A stretch of DNA of 64,000 nucleotides from Fibrobacterales bacterium Fibro_02 (GTDB taxonomy: Bacteria; Fibrobacterota; Fibrobacteria; Fibrobacterales; Fibrobacteraceae): the NCBI GenBank assembly GCA_001603905.1, contig LVAE01000016.1, forward strand, positions 1 through 64,000. Direction: 5' to 3'. A program made the position numbers and the translations under genes. The notes under the pieces are model-generated. The model ran no database searches. It had not been told where the DNA came from and saw only the letters and a list, made by a program, of their open reading frames with translations. Below, piece by piece: positions 1 to 7,855 of the stretch. Numbering within the stretch: position 1 is the stretch's first letter; each line of letters begins with the position of its first letter.

Positions 1-158
1 TTGTCCACGTCCTTCTTCTGCTTCTGGCGCTGCTTGATGTCGCGGTGCAATTCGCAGTACTTGGCGATCGGGTGGCCCCAGAATTCGCGGCCGCAGCCGG
101 GTTCCTGACAGACTTTCAGCTTGATACGCTTTTTCTTCTTGTACTTGGGTAATTGCAT
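1..158 (-). CDS. Small basic zinc-ribbon-like protein, C-terminus cut off
   Basis: The window edge cuts this reverse-strand gene; 52 codons are visible from ATG at 158. The visible part starts with a very basic stretch (residues 5-15, mostly Lys/Arg). Next comes a probable metal-binding set, Cys17-x4-Cys22-x12-Cys35-x2-His38, and a second basic run. A GAGG Shine-Dalgarno lies just upstream of the ATG. The pattern suggests a small nucleic-acid-binding zinc protein, but I do not recognise the family. That reading is inference from residue spacing only. Confidence 0.6.
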   Translation of the reverse strand, partial: MQLPKYKKKKRIKLKVCQEPGCGREFWGHPIAKYCELHRDIKQRQKQKKDVD

Positions 159-259
159 TATAAACCTCGGGTTAAGCTAAAAGATAGTAAAAAATCCCCG
201 TTTTGTTCGTACATGGCGCGTCGTAGCTTGCCATAAGTCGTGTCTGGAGCCTTTTTTCC

Positions 260-293
260 CATTTTTCGCGGTCCGTGCGTGTATATAGGAGAG
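260..293 (+). promoter_or_regulatory. Putative competence-type promoter, copy A
   Basis: CATTTTTC (260-267), then CGTGCGTGTATA (274-285) with a TATATA -10-like hexamer at 282-287. The same element with identical spacing occurs at 53186-53213 before the comF-like gene; about 30 of 37 positions agree. It precedes a ComEC-type gene. Shared control is inference from this identity. Confidence 0.6.
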
Positions 294-320
294 ACTTTTG
301 CAAAAATGGAGTTTTGTCTT

Positions 321-1241
321 ATGGTGATACATAAAAATACGAACTTGTGGATTCCGGTCTGGATTCTGCTGTGTTTCTTGCTGTGGGGCGGTGCCGCAGT
401 GGTCGCGGGAGTTGTCCTGGGTGGCTGCGCCTACGGTTCCGGCGGCGAGGATGAGCCGGATCCTGTTCGCGTGTCGGTCCTCGATGTGGGGCAGGGGCTT
501 GCCGTGCTGCTAGAAAGGGAGGGCCACTATGCGCTTTACGATTCGGGCCCCGATTCGGTGGGGGTGGTGGATTCACTTTTGGCCCGTGGTGTCGATTCGC
601 TTTCGTGGGTGCTCCTGAGTCATGGGCATCGCGACCATGTGGGCGGTTTTATGGAAATGGGGGAGGCGCTTTCGGCGGGGTGTCTGCATGTCGGACGCTT
701 GCTGGTGGGGCCGGATACGGCGTCGGGGCTTGTGCCCGACAGTGTCCTCCGTCTTGCCCGGCGGTTCGGGATACCGGTCGATACGCTTTTCCGAGGCGAT
801 ACGGTGTGGCTTGCCGACGGCTTGAAACTGGATGTCCTGTGGCCTCCTGAATATGGGCGGTTCGGCGAAAACGGGGCGAGTGTCGTGATGAAGGTGGCGC
901 TGGAAGACGATGCCGAAAAAACATCGCTGCTGTTGACGGGCGACCTGGATTCGGCGGGGGAGCGTCGACTTCTGGAGCTTTCGCCTAGCCTGTCCGCGGA
1001 CTTGTTGCAGGTGCCGCACCATGGCTCGGCGGGAAGCAGCACGCTCAGGTTCCTTTCGCGGGTGTCGCCGCGGTATGCGGTGATCGGTGTCGGCCGGAAT
1101 AACCGCTACGGTCACCCGACCGCAGAAGTCCTCCAGAAACTCCGCTATGTGACAGGGGATTCCGCTGCGGTTTTCCGCACGGACCTGCACGGGACAGTCT
1201 CTTTTGAAATGTGGCCCGGAATAGGGGTGGTGATGCCCTGA
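321..1241 (+). CDS. ComEC/Rec2-type metallo-beta-lactamase-fold hydrolase, stand-alone, probable lipoprotein
   Basis: This is the C-terminal hydrolase domain of ComEC without the competence membrane channel domain. The metal site HGHRDH is present (LSHGHRDHVGG), as are the family motifs LTGDLD and VPHHGS. The N-terminus has a hydrophobic segment ending in LGGC, so Cys35 (counted from ATG 321) may be lipidated and the enzyme would act outside the inner membrane. Start choice: ATG 321 has GGAG 9 nt upstream; ATG 306 and GTG 240 are in frame, but 240 precedes the putative promoter. ComEC domains of this type degrade DNA in some bacteria; similar solo proteins are often of unknown role. The promoter shared with comF supports a link to DNA uptake. 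Confidence 0.8.
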   Translation: MVIHKNTNLWIPVWILLCFLLWGGAAVVAGVVLGGCAYGSGGEDEPDPVRVSVLDVGQGLAVLLEREGHYALYDSGPDSVGVVDSLLARGVDSLSWVLLSHGHRDHVGGFMEMGEALSAGCLHVGRLLVGPDTASGLVPDSVLRLARRFGIPVDTLFRGDTVWLADGLKLDVLWPPEYGRFGENGASVVMKVALEDDAEKTSLLLTGDLDSAGERRLLELSPSLSADLLQVPHHGSAGSSTLRFLSRVSPRYAVIGVGRNNRYGHPTAEVLQKLRYVTGDSAAVFRTDLHGTVSFEMWPGIGVVMP

Positions 1242-1244
1242 GTA

Positions 1245-2003
1245 TTATTCCCTGAAGCCTACGCGGACCTGGAAATGGCAACGGTTTGTCGTCGGGCTCT
1301 TTTCCATGTCGGCGTTCATTCCGAAGAATATGGCGTGGTGGTTTGTGTCCTTGAACCGGATGATGTTGATATTGGCACCGAGCGGAACCTGCTGGACAAA
1401 ATTCAGTTGGATGGAACGTATCCCGCGTTCTTTGAGTTCCTGTTTCGAAAGGCAGTCGATAATCCAGTCCACGTAGCGGCAATGGTTCACGTGGTGGTTG
1501 ATGTCGAGGTCGCTGTTACGGGCTTTTTCTGTATAAACTAACTGTGGGTCTTCGCCCATGGGCAGCACCTGGAGCATTTCGGGTAGCGCGCTTTTTTCGA
1601 GCTGCACCGGGAAGGGGTAGGGGCTTCTGGACGGGTTCTCGGCAAATCCCGTTTTCAGGTTCACCAGGATCCACGAAGAAGTCCCTTCGGCGAGGGCGCG
1701 GCCCTGGCTATCGACGACGGCATAGTCCTTGAGCACCACCTTGTCCTTGTAGATTTCCTTGATCCAGGTGGTAACCCCGAGCGTTTCCCCCATGAGCGGG
1801 GTATGGTCGATTCTCACCTTCATGCGCGTGATGGCGGAGGTGTAGCCGGCCTTGATCATTTTCCACAGCCCGAAGCCGTTCGCTTCGGCGTCGGCGATGG
1901 CCGCCTCTTCCATGAACTGGAAAAGGCGTGAAAGCTTCAGTCTGCCGTGCTCGTCGCAATCCGAAAAACGGACCGTGAATTTGTGGTCTGTGATTTCGCT
2001 CAT
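1245..2003 (-). CDS. Acyl-ACP thioesterase
   Basis: A 252-residue protein of the acyl-ACP thioesterase family (double hotdog, PF01643-like), which hydrolyses acyl-ACP to free fatty acid and ACP in the cytoplasm. The N-terminal hotdog begins with FTVRFSDCDEHGRLKL. The second hotdog carries the catalytic-type segment DLDINHHVNHCRYVDW with the conserved Asn and His. Length fits bacterial members of about 250 residues. ATG 2003 is preceded by CGGAG at good spacing. It is convergent with the ComEC-like gene (3-nt gap) and divergent from aroA (52-nt gap), so it is probably monocistronic. Confidence 0.85.
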   Translation of the reverse strand: MSEITDHKFTVRFSDCDEHGRLKLSRLFQFMEEAAIADAEANGFGLWKMIKAGYTSAITRMKVRIDHTPLMGETLGVTTWIKEIYKDKVVLKDYAVVDSQGRALAEGTSSWILVNLKTGFAENPSRSPYPFPVQLEKSALPEMLQVLPMGEDPQLVYTEKARNSDLDINHHVNHCRYVDWIIDCLSKQELKERGIRSIQLNFVQQVPLGANINIIRFKDTNHHAIFFGMNADMEKSPTTNRCHFQVRVGFRE

Positions 2004-2040
2004 GTTTTAAACTCCGTGTAATCGTTTTACTTTTTTAATT

Positions 2041-2049
2041 TATAAATTT
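2041..2049 (+). promoter_or_regulatory. -10-like TATAAATTT, probable leaderless start for aroA
   Basis: TATAAATTT ends 6 nt before the aroA ATG, and there is no Shine-Dalgarno. Similar AT hexamers sit directly before several other starts in this window. No good -35 is visible. Confidence 0.45.
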
Positions 2050-2055
2050 ACGGAC

Positions 2056-3387
2056 ATGGATACACCTTTTTTTCGCCCCAGTAACATACAGATTCCCGCT
2101 TTGAAGTCTTATAACGGTGAACTTCGCGTTCCCGGATCGAAAAGTATCACGAACCGCGTGCTTTTGGTGTCGGCTCTTGCCGCTGGAACGACTCGCCTAC
2201 ATAACCTTTTGAAAAGCGACGATACCAGCTACATGGGCGAGGCCCTGAAATCGTTGGGCGTTCATGTGGAAATGTCCGAAGACTTTACCGAGGCCGTCAT
2301 CGAAGGCAGCGGAGCTCCGATTGACGCCCCGACGGTTTTGCTGGAAGACGGCAAGAATTTCGCCGGCCTTTACCTGGGCAATGCAGGAACCGCGATGCGT
2401 TCCCTGTGTGCGGCTCTCGCGCTGGGGCACGGCGTGTTCCACCTGAGCGGCGAAGAACGCATGAAGGAACGCCCGATTCGCGACTTGGTCGATGCGCTTC
2501 GTTCGCTTGGCGCCGATATCAGTTATCTGGAAACGGAAGGCTTTCCGCCGGTCTGCATCAATGCGCATGGCCTTAAGGGCGGATCCGTGTCGGTGCGCGG
2601 CAATATCTCGAGCCAGTATCTCACGGCGCTCCTGATATGTGCCCCGTACGCGGAATCTCCGTTGCATATCCATGTTGAAGGTGAATTGATTTCTGCTCCG
2701 TATATTCTGCTCACGCTCGACGTGATGAAACATTTCGGCATCGAGGTGAAGCATGCCGACCTGATGGATTTCTATGTGCCCAAGGGCGTCTACAGGACTC
2801 CGGGCGACTATATGGTTGAAGGCGATGCAAGCTCCGCAAGTTATCCGCTTGCTGCCGCTGCCATTGCCGGTGGAAAGGTGCGCGTTTTGGGAGTCGGTAC
2901 GGATTGCCGCCAGGGCGACATCGCCTTTGTCGATGTTCTTAAGAAAATGGGCGCCGCGGTGGCCATGGGACCCGACTGGGTGGAATGTACGGGACCGCAG
3001 GGTAAGCTCAAGAGCCTCGGCGAGTTCAATGCCGTCGAAATCCCGGATGCGGCGATGACGGTGGCTGTGCTCGCCTTGTTTGCCGATGCACCGATGACTA
3101 TCAGCGGCATCGCCAGTTGGCGAGTCAAGGAAACCGACCGTATCGCGGCGATGGCTGCGGAACTCCGCAAGGTGGGCGCCGAGGTCCGCGAGACGACCGA
3201 TTCCATTACGATTTCCCCGCCGGAGAATTTGCAGCCCGCGACAATCGAAACCTATAACGACCACCGTATGGCAATGTGCTTTAGCCTGGTCGCCTTGGGT
3301 GGAGTCCCTATCAAGATTATGGATCCTGCTTGCATCAACAAGACGTATCCGAAGTATTTCGACGATTTCTTGAGAATTGCAAAATAA
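2056..3387 (+). CDS. aroA: 3-phosphoshikimate 1-carboxyvinyltransferase (EPSP synthase)
   Basis: Transfers enolpyruvyl from PEP to shikimate 3-phosphate, the sixth step of the shikimate pathway. The 443-residue length is normal. Characteristic segments are present in order: SKSITNRVLL (PEP/S3P-binding Lys), LGNAGTAMRSL, ERPIRDLVDALRSLGA, SSQYLTALL, GDASSASYPLAAA, ETDRIAAMAAELRKVGA and YNDHRMAM. The whole protein looks intact. ATG 2056 follows an AT-rich hexamer closely and has no ribosome-binding site. The next gene begins 27 nt after the stop, so weak co-transcription is possible, though the functions are unrelated. Confidence 0.95.
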   Translation: MDTPFFRPSNIQIPALKSYNGELRVPGSKSITNRVLLVSALAAGTTRLHNLLKSDDTSYMGEALKSLGVHVEMSEDFTEAVIEGSGAPIDAPTVLLEDGKNFAGLYLGNAGTAMRSLCAALALGHGVFHLSGEERMKERPIRDLVDALRSLGADISYLETEGFPPVCINAHGLKGGSVSVRGNISSQYLTALLICAPYAESPLHIHVEGELISAPYILLTLDVMKHFGIEVKHADLMDFYVPKGVYRTPGDYMVEGDASSASYPLAAAAIAGGKVRVLGVGTDCRQGDIAFVDVLKKMGAAVAMGPDWVECTGPQGKLKSLGEFNAVEIPDAAMTVAVLALFADAPMTISGIASWRVKETDRIAAMAAELRKVGAEVRETTDSITISPPENLQPATIETYNDHRMAMCFSLVALGGVPIKIMDPACINKTYPKYFDDFLRIAK

Positions 3388-3414
3388 ATTTGTTTGTATA
3401 TTAGGGAAAGATAC

Positions 3415-4986
3415 ATGCTTGGACGGATATGCGGCATTGCTTTGTTTGTGATAACCTTGGCCTTGGCCGGGGTTGTTCCTGCATTTGCCGTCCCGGAACT
3501 CCGTGCCGCGCCCCCTCCCCCGGATACTCTTGTTCTGTGGGTTATGGACCAGGATATCAATACGGGAACGACGCTCCAGAAACTGATGCGGAAGTATACG
3601 CAGCAGAGCGGGATCCCGGTCAAGATCCGTTTCCTGGACTGGGGTGCCGCTTTCGCCGAACTCAACAAGGTCCTTGCGACCGAGGCGGGATCGGGAACGG
3701 ACTATCCCGACGTGTTGCAGCTGGGGTCCACCTGGGTGCCGTATTTTGCCAAGGCGGGCTTGATTTCCCCGCTGACGGAAATGCTGGATGCTGTCGATAC
3801 GAGCCGTTTCTACCCCGAAATGATGAAGGCATCTCATATCGGTCGCGACACCGTTGTCTATTCGATTCCTTGGTTCCTGGATGTTCGCGGGTTCTTTGCC
3901 AATGAACGGATCTGGTTGGAACTCGGATTGCACGATAGCGAGATTGAAACTTATCCGCAGTTCTTTGGCGTGTTGCGCGCCATTGCCGAAGCCAAGGTGC
4001 AGAATCGGGCCGGAGGCCTGGTGGTTCCTTTCGAATTCGGCGTCAAGGATGACTGGACTGGTTACCAGCAGATGTCGCCGTTCCTGTGGAATTTTGGGGG
4101 AGACTTTGTCGCCGAAACCGAGAACGGTTACCGCAGCGCCCTGGCGGATTCTTCTACGCTTGTGGGACTTCGTGTTTACTTGAAACTGCTCCGTGATCAG
4201 GATGTTTCTCCCCATAACCTCCATGAAAATTCCAGTTCGGCGGCAGATCGCTTCGTGCGCTCCGAGCAGCTGCTGATTTTCGGTACCCCCGAACTGATCC
4301 GCAAGATTGAATTTGATAGCGACATTGGCGGGCTTAAGGAAAGCCCGATTGCCAAGGACGGCTTGATATCCGTTTCGGCGCCTGGTGGTCCTGTCGGAAA
4401 TTTCACTTTTGTCGGTGGCTCCCATCTGGTCTTGCCCAAGAACGGCAATCGCTCGAAACGGAAAGCGGCGAACGACCTTTTCCTTTTCATGGTCCGCGCC
4501 GACAATATCGACTACTATTCCAGACAGAGCGGATTTATCCCGTCGGACGAAAGCCTGATTCGAATCTGGATGCAGGATTCCCGCTACAGTCACTTGGTGA
4601 CGGGGTTGGAACATAATGGCCGTAGCTGCCAGAACATTCCCGAGTGGAGCGAAATCGAAATGTTGGTGAATGCGATGGTGAACTCGGTTGCAAGGAACAT
4701 TGCGCAAGGGGATTCCGGAGTTGACGATGCAACGGCGCGGCTTGTCCTGGAAACGCATGAAAAAATCAACGGTCTCTTCGGATATAAGGATGCGGACCGC
4801 GCCGCCGTTCGCAAACGGATCAGGGATGCGTTGATGCAACCGGTCGAGGAAAAGAAATACGACAAGGGCATAAGCTTTGTCGGAAATTCGTCCGGCTTCA
4901 GTCCGCGCCTGATCGTGGTGGTTTCGCTGGGTGCCGTTGCCGTTGTTTTGCTCCTGATATTCATGATCCGTTTCCGCAAGCGTTAG
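3415..4986 (+). CDS. Extracellular solute-binding protein with C-terminal membrane anchor
   Basis: A 523-residue ABC-type substrate-binding protein of the family-1 (sugar-type) fold. A signal peptide covers about residues 1-26 (GICGIALF-like core ending AFA). The binding-protein body has the usual opening LVLWVMDQDINTGTTLQKLMRKY and a PDVLQLGSTWVPYFA segment. Unusually it ends in a transmembrane helix (LIVVVSLGAVAVVLLLIFM) followed by RFRKR, so it is anchored rather than free or lipidated. No ABC permease or ATPase gene is adjacent, so its transporter is elsewhere or it acts as a sensor. ATG 3415 has AGGGA upstream; the upstream in-frame TTG 3394 lacks a good site. One nucleotide separates its stop from the next ATG, indicating co-translation with the PBP4 fusion. 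Confidence 0.8.
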   Translation: MLGRICGIALFVITLALAGVVPAFAVPELRAAPPPPDTLVLWVMDQDINTGTTLQKLMRKYTQQSGIPVKIRFLDWGAAFAELNKVLATEAGSGTDYPDVLQLGSTWVPYFAKAGLISPLTEMLDAVDTSRFYPEMMKASHIGRDTVVYSIPWFLDVRGFFANERIWLELGLHDSEIETYPQFFGVLRAIAEAKVQNRAGGLVVPFEFGVKDDWTGYQQMSPFLWNFGGDFVAETENGYRSALADSSTLVGLRVYLKLLRDQDVSPHNLHENSSSAADRFVRSEQLLIFGTPELIRKIEFDSDIGGLKESPIAKDGLISVSAPGGPVGNFTFVGGSHLVLPKNGNRSKRKAANDLFLFMVRADNIDYYSRQSGFIPSDESLIRIWMQDSRYSHLVTGLEHNGRSCQNIPEWSEIEMLVNAMVNSVARNIAQGDSGVDDATARLVLETHEKINGLFGYKDADRAAVRKRIRDALMQPVEEKKYDKGISFVGNSSGFSPRLIVVVSLGAVAVVLLLIFMIRFRKR

Positions 4987-4987
4987 T

Positions 4988-7126
4988 ATGCGAAAAGTTC
5001 TATTCTTTGTCTGTTTTCTTTCGGCTGTCGTTTTCGCGAATTTCAGGTTGGATTCTTTCCAGGTCTACGTGGATTCTATGGTGCCGGGTTCCCGGTACGG
5101 GCTTTCGATTCGTTCGGTAAAGTCCGGTGCTGAACTGGGGAATATCCGCGGTGCCGAGAAGTTCACTCCGGCAAGTACGCTGAAAACCTTGACGACGGCG
5201 ACGGCTCTCCATTACCTGCCGCTCGATTATGCTCCCAAGACCGAGGTGTCGCTGAACGGGAGTGTGCAGAAGAAAAAGTTTGTAGGTACGGTGAATGTAC
5301 GTGGCGAAGGTGACCCTAATTTCTCGGGCCGTTATTACGCCGATCCGTTCCATGTCCTGAACGCAATGGCGGATTCAATCCATGCGCTCGGGATCGATAC
5401 CGTGTCGGGTGTAATCTCCCTGGATTCCGCCTACTACAAGGGCCCCTGGCGTGCCGAACACTGGCGCAAGAATTTTTACGATGCCTGGTATGGCGCCGAA
5501 ATCGCTCCGCTCGGTTTTAACGATAACTGCACCATGATTCGCTTCAAGCCGGGCGAAAAGGTGGGCGACACGGCTATCGCCGAAATTCTCCCGGATGTCG
5601 GTTACGTTGTCCTTAAAAACGAGATGCTGACCGTTCCTGGAAAGAAACGCAAGTGGACCTGGGCACTGGATTCCGCGAAACCTGAAATCACGATTGGCGG
5701 CGCTATCGGAATCGGCGTGGATTCCAGTCAGCTGGTGTTGCCGGTGCGTAATCCGATCGCCTACTTCAGGGCCGCCTTTATCCATGCCCTTAAGGAACGC
5801 GGCGTGGAATTTGTTGAACGGCAGAATGTCCCGGCTGGCATCCAGATAAAGTCCTTTACCTATTCGGCGGCGCCGCTCCTCAGTATTCTTGACGAAATCA
5901 ATCAGCGCAGCCAGAACATGCACGCCGAAACACTCTTCCGCAACTTGGGTGCACAGAAGGCGGGCGAGGGTAGTGTCGCGGGCGGCCGTGCGATGGAGAT
6001 GAAGTTCCTCAAGGAAATCGGAATCGATACGGCTGATTTTGAAGTCTGGGACGGTTGCGGTCTTTCTCCGAAAAACAAGGTGAAGCCCTCGACCGAGACG
6101 GCGTTGCTTGCGACGATGGCGCGTCACCCCAAGGGAAAATTCTACATCAACAGCTTTGCAGGTCCTGGGCTTGGAACCGGTGGCAAGCGTATGCTCGATT
6201 TGCCGTATCCGTGGCTGACGCGCTTCAAGACGGGCTTTATCGGTGAGGTCCACGGGCTGGTAGGTTACATCTACGCGCTGGACGGCGATACACTCGCGGT
6301 CGCGATGTACCTGAACGAGACGGGAAAGAATCCCGATGGTAGGCTCAAGGATGTCCTCGATACTCTCTGGACGCGTCTGGTGCTGCAGACCAACGACCAT
6401 TACGCCTCGCTCATGAAGATGAAGCAAATGTGGCTCTCGGCGCAGAACGTGGCGGGACTGACGGCGCGTCTTGAATACTTTTCCCGCATGATGAAGGGGA
6501 CGCCTTACCGCCTGGGCCCCATGGGCGAAAGCTACCTGGATTCCATCGAGAACAAGCCGATTGTCTATATGGATTCCGTGGACTGCGTGACTTACCTGGA
6601 ACATGCGCTTGCGATGGCCCTTGCACCGAACGAGAACGCGATTGCCCCGCTGCTCCAGAGGATTCGCTACAAGGACGGCGTCATCGACTTTTTGCATCGT
6701 AAGCACTATCTGCTGGCTGACTGGGTGGGCGATGACAAGTTTGCCCGCCCGATGCCGATGAACGGCGACACGGTCGTGCAGCGCACGATGCCGAAGCAGG
6801 CCTTCTTCAAGGCGAAAAAGCTCAAGTACGACAAGCCCGATTCTCCGATTGACATCCGTTACCTGCCCTATGACCGCGCCATTGAAATGGCGTCGAAACC
6901 CTACGAAGGTCCCCTGATGGTGACGGGAATTGCCTTTATTGCGGCGAAGGAAGACCTCGATGCGACGCATACGGGATTTGTCGTGTTCCGCCAAGGAGAG
7001 CTTCCTATGCTTCGCCACGCCGCCTTCAAGAAACAGGTGCTGGAGCTTCCGCTGGTGGATTACCTGAAGGGCCGCAGCAAGGCAAAGGTCCCTGGCGTTG
7101 CGTTTTTTGAATTTGTAAAACAGTGA
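4988..7126 (+). CDS. PBP4-type D-Ala-D-Ala carboxypeptidase/endopeptidase fused to a DUF1460 amidase-like domain
   Basis: A 712-residue secreted peptidoglycan enzyme with two catalytic modules. After a signal peptide (1-17), residues about 25-465 form a class C PBP (DacB/PBP4, peptidase S13) with S63-x-x-K66 (STLK), SQN near 308 and KTG at 414-416. Residues about 480-712 match DUF1460 (NlpC/P60-like amidase fold), with probable nucleophile Cys533 in DSVDCVTYLE and His661 in HTGFVVF. The first module would cut D-Ala-D-Ala or cross-links; DUF1460 enzymes act on muropeptide stems or N-acetylmuramoyl-L-alanine bonds. Both catalytic sets look intact. The fusion suggests coupled trimming of the stem peptide in the periplasm. 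Confidence 0.88.
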   Translation: MRKVLFFVCFLSAVVFANFRLDSFQVYVDSMVPGSRYGLSIRSVKSGAELGNIRGAEKFTPASTLKTLTTATALHYLPLDYAPKTEVSLNGSVQKKKFVGTVNVRGEGDPNFSGRYYADPFHVLNAMADSIHALGIDTVSGVISLDSAYYKGPWRAEHWRKNFYDAWYGAEIAPLGFNDNCTMIRFKPGEKVGDTAIAEILPDVGYVVLKNEMLTVPGKKRKWTWALDSAKPEITIGGAIGIGVDSSQLVLPVRNPIAYFRAAFIHALKERGVEFVERQNVPAGIQIKSFTYSAAPLLSILDEINQRSQNMHAETLFRNLGAQKAGEGSVAGGRAMEMKFLKEIGIDTADFEVWDGCGLSPKNKVKPSTETALLATMARHPKGKFYINSFAGPGLGTGGKRMLDLPYPWLTRFKTGFIGEVHGLVGYIYALDGDTLAVAMYLNETGKNPDGRLKDVLDTLWTRLVLQTNDHYASLMKMKQMWLSAQNVAGLTARLEYFSRMMKGTPYRLGPMGESYLDSIENKPIVYMDSVDCVTYLEHALAMALAPNENAIAPLLQRIRYKDGVIDFLHRKHYLLADWVGDDKFARPMPMNGDTVVQRTMPKQAFFKAKKLKYDKPDSPIDIRYLPYDRAIEMASKPYEGPLMVTGIAFIAAKEDLDATHTGFVVFRQGELPMLRHAAFKKQVLELPLVDYLKGRSKAKVPGVAFFEFVKQ

Positions 7127-7132
7127 TTCGTC

Positions 7133-7154
7133 ATCGCGAGCGCCTCGTGGCGAT
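7133..7154. repeat. Small dispersed hairpin repeat, copy 1
   Basis: Arms ATCGC (7133-7137) and GCGAT (7150-7154) inside a GTCATCGCGAGC context. The related copy at 33369-33392 has arms ATTGC/GCAAT. The paired bases co-vary, which suggests a conserved hairpin. It resembles the widespread GTCATTGCGAG-type intergenic repeats. Confidence 0.55.
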
Positions 7155-7170
7155 CTCTAGTGGCGATTTG

Positions 7171-7623
7171 CTAGTCCCCTAAGTCGAATGCCAGTATGGC
7201 GACGAGCTCGTGTTGCTCGGCATCGGCATGGTCTTCGCCTTTTTCGAACAGGGTCCATGCATCGGGCATCCAGCCGTAGGCGGCCATCGTGAGTTCCTGC
7301 CCCATGGCAATTTCTGCTTTCTCGACATCTTCCCAGCGGACTGGCCCGGCGGGGGCTTTGTAGTACCGCAGCATTCCGAGCGCTTCCATCGCTTCGGGAT
7401 AGTTGTCTACCAGCTGGTAAACGCAGTCCTTGTAGCTTTCGCCCTTAAGGCGGATGACGCGGTAGAGGCGCTTGCAGCCCAGGAACTTGGAAAGGTCGCC
7501 GTGGTGGACATCAATCTTGGATCCTTGCCCGAAGAACGTCATAAGTTCGCGGAATATCTCGGAATCCTCCTCCATGAAGGGGGAGAGTTTCTTGATGAGG
7601 GCGTTGACTTCGCTTGCGACCAT
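7171..7623 (-). CDS. Hypothetical protein, 150 residues
   Basis: I do not recognise the family. The protein is acidic and soluble with no signal peptide or membrane segment. It has a helical N-terminal part and a Trp/Asp/Glu-rich C-terminal half (GWMPDAWTLFEKGEDHADAEQHE). Codon use matches the neighbouring genes, so it looks real. It is convergent with the PBP4 fusion. TATAAT lies at 7630-7635 on the reverse strand, six nt before ATG 7623, suggesting a leaderless mRNA. No function is proposed. Confidence 0.65.
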   Translation of the reverse strand: MVASEVNALIKKLSPFMEEDSEIFRELMTFFGQGSKIDVHHGDLSKFLGCKRLYRVIRLKGESYKDCVYQLVDNYPEAMEALGMLRYYKAPAGPVRWEDVEKAEIAMGQELTMAAYGWMPDAWTLFEKGEDHADAEQHELVAILAFDLGD

Positions 7624-7629
7624 GACCTA

Positions 7630-7635
7630 ATTATA
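7630..7635 (-). promoter_or_regulatory. TATAAT -10 hexamer directly before the 7623 start
   Basis: A perfect TATAAT on the reverse strand, 6 nt before the ATG. Transcription would begin at or next to the start codon. Confidence 0.45.
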
Positions 7636-7670
7636 GATAAAATGTGGGGGAGAAATACGCGGAAGGCGCG

Positions 7671-7783
7671 TTACAGCAGGTAGTCCATGCGGATGTTGCG
7701 CATGCTTTCGAACAGGTTCGCCTTGAAGGTGGAGTTTCCCTTGGTGTTTTTTTACTGATGCGTTTGCGGATGGTGTTGGACAT
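7671..7783 (-). pseudogene. Possible frameshifted small ORF
   Basis: Reading from ATG 7783 (MSNTIRKRISKK), the frame meets a run of seven A. A -1 shift there gives a plausible basic peptide ending SMRNIRMDYLL and TAA at 7671. Without the shift the frame turns Cys/Thr/Pro-rich and atypical. It lies just after the dnaN terminator and has no ribosome-binding site. It may be a decayed gene end, a programmed slip, or chance. Confidence 0.25.
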
Positions 7784-7796
7784 GGGGGCGGGTGTT

Positions 7797-7824
7797 AAAA
7801 AGGGGTTCGCTTGCGCGATACCCC
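7797..7824 (-). terminator. Rho-independent terminator of dnaN
   Basis: On the reverse strand GGGGT...ACCCC arms with an inner TCGC/GCGA stem are followed by TTTTT. It lies 30 nt after the dnaN stop. Confidence 0.8.
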
Positions 7825-7855
7825 ATTGCTAATTTGTTTGTAATTCAGTGCTTCC

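Noticed and set aside
240..320. GTG 240 as the start of the ComEC-like gene
   Set aside because: It lies upstream of the putative promoter and encodes non-conserved sequence before the signal region.
2197..4839. Reverse-strand 880-codon open frame over aroA and the binding-protein gene
   Set aside because: It crosses two intact, recognised genes on the other strand and shows no domain.
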